A stretch of 57,145 nt of DNA from Vicinamibacteraceae bacterium (lineage in GTDB: Bacteria; Acidobacteriota; Thermoanaerobaculia; Multivoradales; Multivoraceae): contig JAAXHG010000012.1 of NCBI GenBank assembly GCA_012270995.1, positions 1-57,145 on the forward strand. Direction: 5' to 3'. Made by a program: the position numbers and the translations under genes. This document shows, one piece after another, positions 50,960-57,145 of this stretch (positions are counted from its first letter, which is position 1; each line of letters opens with the position of its first letter). The notes under the pieces were generated by a model. The model saw nothing but the letters and a program-made list of their open reading frames with translations, had not been told where the DNA came from and did no database searches.

Positions 50960-51088
50960 CGTCGGTGTGGCTCCGGCGGCCCGTTGACGGCTTCCCACCC
51001 TACTAGAGCTGGCCCGTGGGGGTGATCTGCCGCGCGGTCGGTGCGGCTGCTGGTCGTCGGCCCTTCTGCTACCTTCGTCGGGCCAAGC

Positions 51089-52357
51089 ATGTCCTCCGCC
51101 GACCGAGGTCACAGCCGCCTCGACCGGCGGCGCAACTACGCCGCCCTGCTTGCCCATGGCCTGCTCGGCATGACGGGGTTCCGCCTGCTCCAGGCGCCGA
51201 CCTTTCTGCCGACCTACATCCACCTGTTGACCGGCGCCAATCTGGCGGTGGGCGCGGCCTCCGCCTGTCAGAGCCTGGGGATGTTCGTGTCGCCGCTCTT
51301 GAGCGCGGCCCTCGCCGAACACCGCAGCCACGTGAAGTGGGCCGCGGTGCTGTTCGGGGGCGTGATGCGGCTGCAGGTCCTGGTCCTCGCCCTGCTGGCG
51401 CTGTTCGCGCCGGTCGATGTCGCGGTGTTCCTGGTCTGGCCGGTGCTGGTGATGTGGGGTCTGTCGAGCGGCATGCAGATGGTCGTGTTCAACCTGCTGT
51501 TCGCGAAGTCGGTGCCCGTCACCCGGAGGGGACGGTTGCAGGGGACGCGCAACCTGAGCGCCGGCATCTCGGTGATCCTCCTCTCGGTCGTCGCGGGATG
51601 GGTGCTGGACCGGTACGGCTTTCCGCGGGGCTACGGACTGACCTTCCTGGGCGCGGCGGTGATGGCCTCGGTCGGGCTCGCCTTCATGGGACTCATTCGG
51701 GAACCGGCCGCCATCGATGTCCACGCGCCGGGACTCAGCCTGCGGGCGAGGTTGGGCAAACTGCCGGATCTCATCCGCTCGGACCGCCACTACGCGGGCT
51801 TTCTGGAGGCGCGCCTGCTCACCAGTGCTGCCCGGGGCGCCCTGCCGTTCTACATCGTGCTGGTCAGCGAGCGCTTCGGGGTCACCGGAGCGCGTCTGGC
51901 CGCCTTGACGGTCGTCTTCGTGGCGGCGCAGTCGGTCTGCGCCCTGCTCTGGGGCCTGCTGGGCGACCGGTCGGGCTTTCGCGCCGTTTTCGTACTCGGG
52001 CTCGGCGCCTGGATTCTGGGTAGCCTGATCGTCCTCTGGGCGCCGGTCTTTCCGGTTGCCTACGCGGTCTTCCTGCTGGTTGGCGCGGGCTTGAGCGGGG
52101 TGCTGCTGGCATCGCAGAACCTGGTGCTCGAGTTCGGACGGGAACGCGACCGCCCGATGCGAATTGCCGCCACCCACTCGCTCTCCGAAGCGGCGGGGGT
52201 GGCGGGCTTCCTAAGCGCCGGGCTGATCAGCCAGTTGGCTCCGGTCGAGAGCGTCTTCCTGGTTTCCACCGTCCTCCATCTGCTGGCGCTGCGGAGGCTG
52301 ATTCGCACGGTGGATCCGCGGCGGAGGGCGGGGGAGGCCGCGACGGACGGGGCCTAG
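51089..52357 (+). CDS. Major facilitator superfamily transporter
   Basis: This 422-residue protein has about 12 transmembrane segments, a cytoplasmic loop near 205-240 (ARLGKLPDLIRSDRHY), and RRGRLQGTRNLSAGIS and WGLLGDRSGFR as MFS loops 4/5 and 8/9. The substrate is unknown; sugar- and drug-exporter families are both possible. The start is ATG 51089, where the protein sequence becomes plausible (MSSADRGHSRLDRRRNYAALL). The stop TAG begins a short repeat-like sequence also seen at 6085 and 20885. Confidence 0.88.
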   Translation: MSSADRGHSRLDRRRNYAALLAHGLLGMTGFRLLQAPTFLPTYIHLLTGANLAVGAASACQSLGMFVSPLLSAALAEHRSHVKWAAVLFGGVMRLQVLVLALLALFAPVDVAVFLVWPVLVMWGLSSGMQMVVFNLLFAKSVPVTRRGRLQGTRNLSAGISVILLSVVAGWVLDRYGFPRGYGLTFLGAAVMASVGLAFMGLIREPAAIDVHAPGLSLRARLGKLPDLIRSDRHYAGFLEARLLTSAARGALPFYIVLVSERFGVTGARLAALTVVFVAAQSVCALLWGLLGDRSGFRAVFVLGLGAWILGSLIVLWAPVFPVAYAVFLLVGAGLSGVLLASQNLVLEFGRERDRPMRIAATHSLSEAAGVAGFLSAGLISQLAPVESVFLVSTVLHLLALRRLIRTVDPRRRAGEAATDGA

Positions 52358-52390
52358 AGCCGCCAACCCCCGGCGAAGTCTCCTATCGGT

Positions 52391-52406
52391 TGGCACGGGG
52401 CTTGCT
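52391..52406 (+). promoter_or_regulatory. Sigma-54 (RpoN) promoter
   Basis: TGGCACGGGGCTTGCT matches the -24/-12 consensus TGGCACG-N4-TTGC(A/T) at every conserved position. Transcription would start near 52417. No gene with good coding character follows on that strand. Confidence 0.6.
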
Positions 52407-52419
52407 TGATCCTGGTGCA

Positions 52420-52443
52420 TCGGGACTGCAAGCGTCGTCCCGA
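52420..52443 (+). other. Hairpin at the predicted 5' end of the sigma-54 transcript
   Basis: tcgggac (52420-52426) and gtcccga (52437-52443) pair perfectly around a 10-base loop, just after the predicted start site. Confidence 0.4.
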
Positions 52444-52805
52444 GTGATGTGGAACACACCGGAGGAGGTCCCTCACCAACCGTTCCTGCCTAGTAACCCG
52501 AGAGCCGACCGGCGGCGAGGCCGCGTGCAAACGACGCTTGTTCCAGCCGTTCGCCTAGCCACTACTTGCCGGTTCAGCCTCCTGCTCGGATCTTCCAACT
52601 CGTTCGGTGACTCCGGGCGAGCCTTCCAGGATCCTTCCAACGGACCTCCTCCGCTCCGCTTCCATCGACCCGTGAGCCGCCGCGCCGTGCACGCCAACGT
52701 GGACGGATCGCGGCGGCGCGGCGCGCCAGGATGGCGCACCCGGCGCTAGCGCGGCAGGGTTTGCATGGGCGGGCCGCCAAGGCGCCGCCGGCCGTGCGGC
52801 TGACT

Positions 52806-52973
52806 CCTAGCAGCCCGTGGTGGAAGTGCGTGTCGCACCGAGAGCGGTCAGGCGCCCGCCCAGCAAGGCGCGACGAGGGAGCATAGCGGGCCATATTCGA
52901 CCGAGGAGCAACGATGCTGGGCGGGATGCATGGCCGCTCGAATGCAGCGCGACTTTCACCACGGGCTGCTAGG
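52806..52973. repeat. 168-bp long imperfect palindrome overlapping the glyQS end
   Basis: The outer arms, 52806-52827 (beginning cctagcagcccgtgg) and 52952-52973, match in 21 of 22 positions. Inner arms cccgcccagca (52855-52865) and tgctgggcggg (52915-52925) match perfectly, and gagcggtca/tggccgctc pair between them. The right arm contains the glyQS stop codon. The outer bases resemble the palindrome at 6138. This looks like a MITE- or REP-type mobile repeat. Confidence 0.75.
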
Positions 52974-54486
52974 GACGGTCGTGCAGGTACCGCGCTACGG
53001 CGTCCAGCGCGATCCGCTCCTGGGCGCCGGTGTCGCGGTCGCGGACGGTGACCGTCTGGTCTTCCAGGGTCTGGCCGTCGATGGTGAAGCAACAGGGAGT
53101 GCCGGCTTCGTCCATTCGCGCGTAGCGTTTGCCGATCGACTGCTTGGCGTCGTACTGAATGCGGTAGTAGCGGCGGAGTTCGAGGTAGAGCGACTCCGCC
53201 ACCTCGGGCATTCCGCCCTTGTTGACCAGAGGGAAGACGCCGGCATCGATTGGCGCCAGGCGATGCGGGAAGCGCATGATCTCGGGCGACGGCCGGCTCT
53301 CGTCGACGGTGTACGCCTCGCAGAGCAACGCGAGCACGCCGCGGGTCAGGCCGGCGGCGGGTTCGATCACGTGGGGCACGAAGCGTTCACGCGTCTGTTG
53401 ATCGAACGTCTCGTGCTTGACGCCGCTCCACTGCTGGTGCTGCTCGAGGTCGAAGCTGCCGCGGTGGGCGACGCCCTCGAGTTCGCCGTACTCCGGCTCG
53501 GTGAACGGGTACCGGTACTCGACGTCGAAGGTGCCCTCGCCGGTCTGAGCGTAGTGGGCCAGTTCGGACGCCTCGTGGCGGCGCAGTCGCAGGCGGTCGG
53601 AGGCCAGGCCGAGGCCGCTCCACCAGTCCATGCGGGACTGGGTCCAGAACTCGAACCAGATCTTCGCTTCGGAGGGGTGGCAGAAGAACTCCATCTCCAT
53701 CTGCTCGAACTCGCGGGTGCGAAAGATGTAGTTCCTGGGCGTGACCTCGTTGCGGAACGCCTTGCCGATCTGGGCGATGCCGAACGGCAGCCGAACCCGC
53801 GAGGTGTCGAGCACGCCGCGGTAGTTGAGGAAGATGCCCTGAGCCGTCTCGGGCCGGAGATACGCGGTGTTCTCCTCGCCGGACGCGGCGCCGACGAAGG
53901 TCTTGAACATCAGGTTGAAGTCACGGGCATCGGTCAGGGTGCCCGGCTCCGAGGCGCCGGGGGCCCATACGTGGCCGCGCTCGGCGTCGTCGAGTTCGTG
54001 GAGCGGGAGCGATTCGAAGTCGCCCTCCCTGGGCCGGCCGCGCATCGCCTTGCGGGCGGTTCTGAGGGCAGGTTCCGGTTCGCCCTCCAGGTAGGCGAAG
54101 TACGCCGGCGGGTCGAGCTCCCGCTTCGGCCGCAGGACGTGCAGGTGGTCCGCCCGGAAGCGCGCCTTCGTCTCGCGGCAGTCGACCATCGGGTCGGAGA
54201 AGCCCCCGACGTGGCCGCTCGCCTCCCAGGCTCTGGGGTTCTGGATGATCGACGAGTCGATGCCGACGATCGAGAGCGGCGTGCCGTCCGGGCCGAGCGG
54301 CGGGCACTCGACCATGTCGTGCCACCAGGCGTCGCGCAGGTTGTTCTTGAGCTGGGCGCCTAGCGGACCGTAGTCCCAGAAGCCGTTGATGCCGCCGTAG
54401 ATCTCGGAGGCCGGGAACACGAATCCGCGGCGCTTCGCGAGCGCCACGATCCGTTCCATTCGTTCGCTGCCTGTGGGCTGTGACAT
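52969..54486 (-). CDS. glyQS: Glycyl-tRNA synthetase (alpha2 type)
   Basis: This class II synthetase charges tRNA-Gly. The 505-residue single-chain form begins with RGFVFPASEIYGGINGFWDYGPLG, the motif-1 region. FRNEVTPRNYIFRTREFEQMEMEFF is motif 2, and motif 3 lies near VIEPAAGLTRGVLALL. The anticodon-binding domain is at about 400-505. ATG 54486 has ggag 7 bases before it; the frame is open 95 codons further, which is coincidental. The last codons lie inside a long palindrome. Confidence 0.96.
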   Translation of the reverse strand: MSQPTGSERMERIVALAKRRGFVFPASEIYGGINGFWDYGPLGAQLKNNLRDAWWHDMVECPPLGPDGTPLSIVGIDSSIIQNPRAWEASGHVGGFSDPMVDCRETKARFRADHLHVLRPKRELDPPAYFAYLEGEPEPALRTARKAMRGRPREGDFESLPLHELDDAERGHVWAPGASEPGTLTDARDFNLMFKTFVGAASGEENTAYLRPETAQGIFLNYRGVLDTSRVRLPFGIAQIGKAFRNEVTPRNYIFRTREFEQMEMEFFCHPSEAKIWFEFWTQSRMDWWSGLGLASDRLRLRRHEASELAHYAQTGEGTFDVEYRYPFTEPEYGELEGVAHRGSFDLEQHQQWSGVKHETFDQQTRERFVPHVIEPAAGLTRGVLALLCEAYTVDESRPSPEIMRFPHRLAPIDAGVFPLVNKGGMPEVAESLYLELRRYYRIQYDAKQSIGKRYARMDEAGTPCCFTIDGQTLEDQTVTVRDRDTGAQERIALDAVARYLHDRP

Positions 54487-54637
54487 CGCTTCTCCAACTC
54501 CGGGTCCGGTGGCAGACCCAGGTGGCGCGAAGCGCGCCACCTGTGAACCGAACGGTGCGCCTTTCGAGGCGCACCGTTCGGAACGGTAGCAGCTTGTTAC
54601 GATGCCTTCTTCCCTACCCCGAACAGGAGCAGCATCG

Positions 54638-56032
54638 ATGGCAACCGCGCCCGCAACCGTGCCCGAAACGCAGCCGATGTCTCGCCCTCTCCGCCCCGAA
54701 GGCGACTGGTGCCATGTCTTCTCGTACCACCCGATGGACGTGGAGATCGAACGCGCCGAAGGCGTGTTCATCTACGACCGGGAAGGCAACCGCTACTTCG
54801 ACGCCTCGGGCGGGCCGATGGCGGTCAACCTGCCGCACAACCACCCGAGGATGAAGCGGGCGATCGCGGCGCAGCTCGAGGACTACACCTACACCCATCC
54901 CTCCTTCGCCAGCCCGAAACGGGCAGAGTTCTGCCGGTTGCTCGCGGAGATCACGCCGGGCGACCTCGATCACACCTACCTGGTTTCGGGCGGTTCCGAA
55001 GCGGTCGAGACGGCGATCAAGCTCGCCCGCCAGGCGCAGATCGCGCTGGGCAACCCGGCGAAGTACAAGATCATCAGCCACCGGGATTCGTACCACGGCA
55101 TGACGCTCGCCACCCTCGGCGTGTCGCACAACCCGGCCACCCAGTCGCGGTTCGAGCCGATGCTGCCCAAGTGGCCGGGCATCCGGCAGTACTCGGACTT
55201 CGACCGGCCGGAGGGGATGAGCCGCGAAGAGTGGGGCGTTCAGTGCGCCCAGGCGCTGGAGACCGCGATCCACTACGCCGGCCCCAAGACCGTGGCCGCG
55301 TTCCTCGCCACGCCCCACGGTTGCGGCGCGGACTACGCCTGCGTGCCACCGGACAGCTACTGGCGCACGATCCGGGAGATCTGCGACCACCACGACGTTC
55401 TGATCATCGCCGACGAGGTCGTCACCGGATTCGGCCGCACCGGGAAGTGGTTCGCCATGGACCACTTCAGCGTCGATCCCGACATCATCACGATGGCCAA
55501 GGGCATCTCGAGCTGCTACGTACCGTTCGGCGCGGTGTCGGTCTCCAGCAGGCTCAACGAACCCTTCGAGAAGGGCTATTCCTTCGTGCACGGCTTCACA
55601 TTCGGCGGTCACCCTCTGGGCTGCGCGGCGGCTTGCGAGGCGATCCACATCATCCGGGACGAGAGGCTGATCGAGAACTGCAACGAGCAGAGCCCTCGGC
55701 TCTTCTCCTATCGCGACGAACTGCTCTCCCATCCGACCGTCGCCGACGTGCGGGGCTGGGGTCTGATGATGGCGATCGAACTCGTCGCCGACAAGCAGAC
55801 GATGGCGTTCTTCGACAAGAGCGTCGACGCCCAGACGCTCTTCCAGTCCCTGGCGCTGAAGAACGGCCTGGCGATGTACAGCTCGCTCTACGGCGCCGCC
55901 CGCCATCCCGCGATGGCCCGCGGCCTGCCGATCTGGGTGGCGCCGCCGCTCTCGATCAACTCCGATCAGGTCGACGAGATGATGCGGAGGCTGCTGACGA
56001 TGCTCTCCGAGTGGGAGGACGCCGTCCTCTAG
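54638..56032 (+). CDS. Class III aminotransferase (PLP)
   Basis: This 464-residue omega-amino-acid/diamine transaminase of fold type I has cofactor lysine in TMAKGISSCYVPFG, LIIADEVVTGFGRTG, and VSGGSEAVETAIKLARQ. It resembles beta-alanine/GABA-pyruvate aminotransferases more than acetylornithine enzymes. ATG 54638 has aggagc 7 bases before it; ATG 54602 is a weaker alternative. It is only distantly like the other class III enzyme at 42158. Substrate unknown. It is divergent from glyQS across about 150 bases. Confidence 0.9.
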   Translation: MATAPATVPETQPMSRPLRPEGDWCHVFSYHPMDVEIERAEGVFIYDREGNRYFDASGGPMAVNLPHNHPRMKRAIAAQLEDYTYTHPSFASPKRAEFCRLLAEITPGDLDHTYLVSGGSEAVETAIKLARQAQIALGNPAKYKIISHRDSYHGMTLATLGVSHNPATQSRFEPMLPKWPGIRQYSDFDRPEGMSREEWGVQCAQALETAIHYAGPKTVAAFLATPHGCGADYACVPPDSYWRTIREICDHHDVLIIADEVVTGFGRTGKWFAMDHFSVDPDIITMAKGISSCYVPFGAVSVSSRLNEPFEKGYSFVHGFTFGGHPLGCAAACEAIHIIRDERLIENCNEQSPRLFSYRDELLSHPTVADVRGWGLMMAIELVADKQTMAFFDKSVDAQTLFQSLALKNGLAMYSSLYGAARHPAMARGLPIWVAPPLSINSDQVDEMMRRLLTMLSEWEDAVL

Positions 56033-56121
56033 CTAGTCCTACGGGGCCGGCAAGTGAAAGCGACCCGCATCGCTTCCGGGCTGCGACTCCGCAAGAGCCG
56101 CCCCAGTCGCCTGGGGGCTGC

Positions 56122-56598
56122 TTAGACCGGCCAACCTCCATCGTGGCAGTACGCGGCGATCAGATCTTCCCACATCTCACACCGCGCCATGATGTGTTCG
56201 CAGTGCTGCATGCCTCTGTTATCCACGCAGTTCATGTGCTCCTTCCAACAGGCGTCGGCATTCTTCTTCCAGCTGTTGCAGATACCCTTGCCGGCGAATG
56301 GGGCGGCACCAGACTGCGCACGAGCTTCGGCCTTTGCTCTCGCCACCCCTTCGAGGGGGTGAAGCGTGGCTGCCAGTTCCCGGATAAGCGGCTGTTGAAC
56401 GGTACACCGAGCCTGTGTCCGCAGCATGTCCCGTAGCGCTGCGGGGCTAGCCGTGTTTATGGCGTGCTGAAGCTCCACGCGGATTTCTTCAACCTCAAGA
56501 GGTTCGGGTTCGTCACGGTTCTGGGCATAGCCGACCGCGAGCAGCCCGGCCAGAAAAGACAGCACGGCGACGGCGAGAACAACGTCTCTTCTCTTCAT
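56122..56598 (-). CDS. Secreted Cys-rich small protein, unknown family
   Basis: This 158-residue protein has a signal peptide (VVLAVAVLSFLAGLLAVGYAQ) and an acidic and then Ala-rich helical middle (residues 30-100). The C-terminal segment of about 55 residues has the cysteine pattern CWKEHMNC, eight residues, CEHIMARC, ten residues, C. The x6 and x10 spacings recur in the frameshifted gene at 32890-33140. No known family was recognised. It is probably exported, with two or three disulfides in a helical hairpin. ATG 56598 has gaggaag about 8 bases upstream. It has no operon partner. Confidence 0.75.
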   Translation of the reverse strand: MKRRDVVLAVAVLSFLAGLLAVGYAQNRDEPEPLEVEEIRVELQHAINTASPAALRDMLRTQARCTVQQPLIRELAATLHPLEGVARAKAEARAQSGAAPFAGKGICNSWKKNADACWKEHMNCVDNRGMQHCEHIMARCEMWEDLIAAYCHDGGWPV

Positions 56599-56977
56599 GG
56601 GCGCTTCCTCTCTCCCTGCGTCATTGGCGCTACAGCCCGCGTATCAGCAGCCAGCCCGCGAGCGATCTCGACTGTAAGGAGTGTCAACGCTAGGTATCAT
56701 ACACACGCGCTCCGGCATGCCGCCGCGCTGCTACCGTTGCGGACGGCCCGCTACGGTCCGCGACTACCCGCGTAGGCAGTGTCAACAGCCCTTTGGGGAC
56801 CGTTGCGCCTTCCGTAGCGGGCCATTGCTCGCTATCGGCTCGTGCGTTGTTCCGGGGCGGTAGCTGCTTGGGTCGGCATCCGGAGTGGTGGCTCGGGACT
56901 CCGGTGTCGGCCGTAGGGAGCGGAGCGACTGGGGGCCGACACCGGACGCGCGGCGGGGCCCGGGGTTTGGCGGTGGA
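56599..56977. other. Stretch without clear genes before the IS21 fragment
   Basis: Short frames only, none convincing. The word agtgtcaac occurs at 56680 and 56779, and a 12-bp-arm hairpin at 56901-56945. The region likely includes the outer end of an IS21-type element whose istB end starts at 56978. Confidence 0.4.
56901..56945 (-). terminator. Perfect 12-bp-arm hairpin after istB
   Basis: ccggtgtcggcc (56901-56912) and ggccgacaccgg (56934-56945) pair perfectly. It lies 33 bases beyond the istB stop in the direction of its transcription. It may be a terminator or part of the insertion sequence end. Confidence 0.45.
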
Positions 56978-57145
56978 TCACGGCCCGGATTCCTGGTGAC
57001 GCTCTTCGTGGGCGGTGCGGAGCAGGTCCTGATGGGCCCGCATGCGATAGCTGTTGCCGCGGATGTTGACGATGTGGCAGTCGTGCAGCAGGCGGTCGAT
57101 GAGCGCGGCGGCCATGTCTGTGGGGATGCGTGACACAGACTTGTA
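56978..57145 (-). pseudogene. IS21-family IstB ATPase, C-terminal fragment
   Basis: The frame from the right edge to TGA at 56978 encodes TDMAAALIDRLLHDCHIVNIRGNSYRMR followed by a short tail, the C-terminal end of IstB, the AAA+ helper of IS21 transposition. Sequence before TDMAA (57126-57145) does not fit IstB and equals the first 20 bases of the ISL3 transposase gene at 23906. So the fragment is cut at about 57125 by a second ISL3 copy or by an assembly junction. Confidence 0.75.

Larger units (their letters stand above)
52358..52968. other. Long gene-poor stretch with sigma-54 box and long palindrome
   Basis: This 611-base gap between the MFS transporter stop and the glyQS stop contains a sigma-54-type promoter (52391), a hairpin at 52420-52443, and most of a 168-bp palindrome (52806-52973). 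A + strand frame from ATG 52447 to 52749 (about 100 codons) has irregular codon use and no ribosome site; I do not call it as a gene. A small RNA is possible. Confidence 0.5.

Noticed and set aside
52447..52749. Possible 100-residue protein behind the sigma-54 promoter
   Set aside because: No ribosome site, irregular codon choice and Arg/Pro/Ser-rich product. The transcript may be non-coding.
1..57145. tRNA and rRNA genes
   Set aside because: I looked for T-loop-like ggttcgaatcc words and rRNA landmarks and saw none that fit a full cloverleaf or rRNA segment. A covariance-model search would settle this.

Overview
This GC-rich window, almost certainly chromosomal, is densely packed with bacterial genes. 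The best guess for the host is an uncultured Acidobacteriota lineage (Thermoanaerobaculia-like). The basis is a VWFA-type secreted protein of the kind abundant in that phylum, an Asp-rich secreted protein whose C-terminal domain resembles one I associate with such genomes, and the high G+C. No rRNA, tRNA or CRISPR array was recognised. The + end stops inside an IS21-type IstB gene, and its last 20 bases repeat a transposase start found at 23906. The right edge is therefore probably an assembly break at a repeat.

Layout: 1-3590 carries a truncated sulfite-oxidase-like gene, divergent from a protein-thiocarboxylate cysteine/molybdopterin cluster (cysM, JAMM peptidase mec, CysO-E1-rhodanese fusion). 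3691-4317 is a VapBC-like toxin-antitoxin pair. 4369-9571 holds ygfZ, a HAD phosphatase, a MoaD-MoaE fusion, an IscA-type Fe-S protein, thymidine kinase, an alpha/beta hydrolase and a membrane Zn peptidase. 9575-15389 has a phosphohexomutase, ileS and a hydrolase-fold protein without its nucleophile. 15433-20887 is a co-directional run: rlmH, a coiled-coil/DksA fusion, holA, mutM and an MntA/HepT-type toxin-antitoxin pair. An SLC13 permease follows.

22728-26713 is a scarred accessory stretch with an IS256 fragment, a deletion-damaged ISL3 element, a nitrilase, and a small secreted-protein gene behind four tandem Shine-Dalgarno palindromes. 26843-31281 has a double-length GlmS-like protein and a UDP-sugar epimerase. 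31440-37839 has a frameshifted VWFA protein, a frameshifted small Cys-rich gene, a secreted hydrolase, a ThDP enzyme and the Asp-rich secreted protein. 38032-41950 is a defence remnant: an IS256 copy with a nonsense codon, a methylase gene cut off by it, an Mrr-like nuclease and a Fic protein. 42158-48304 has a class III aminotransferase divergent from a Co-type nitrile hydratase operon (nthB-nthA-activator-folD-M28 peptidase). 48340-57145 has mvaS, an FGE-like lipoprotein, an alkyltransferase-like protein, an MFS transporter, glycyl-tRNA synthetase, another aminotransferase, a Cys-rich secreted protein and the istB fragment.

Two themes link distant genes. First, two ubiquitin-like sulfur carriers (CysO at 2133, MoaD at 6205) are fused at their diglycine to their partner enzymes, so both need cleavage after Gly-Gly; a JAMM peptidase of the right family is encoded beside one of them. 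Second, two small secreted-type genes (32890-33140 and 56122-56598) share an unusual cysteine spacing and may define an undescribed family. Several genes have a TANNNT box 6-9 bases before the start codon, suggesting leaderless mRNAs. Palindromes with CTAG at or next to their ends occur between genes.
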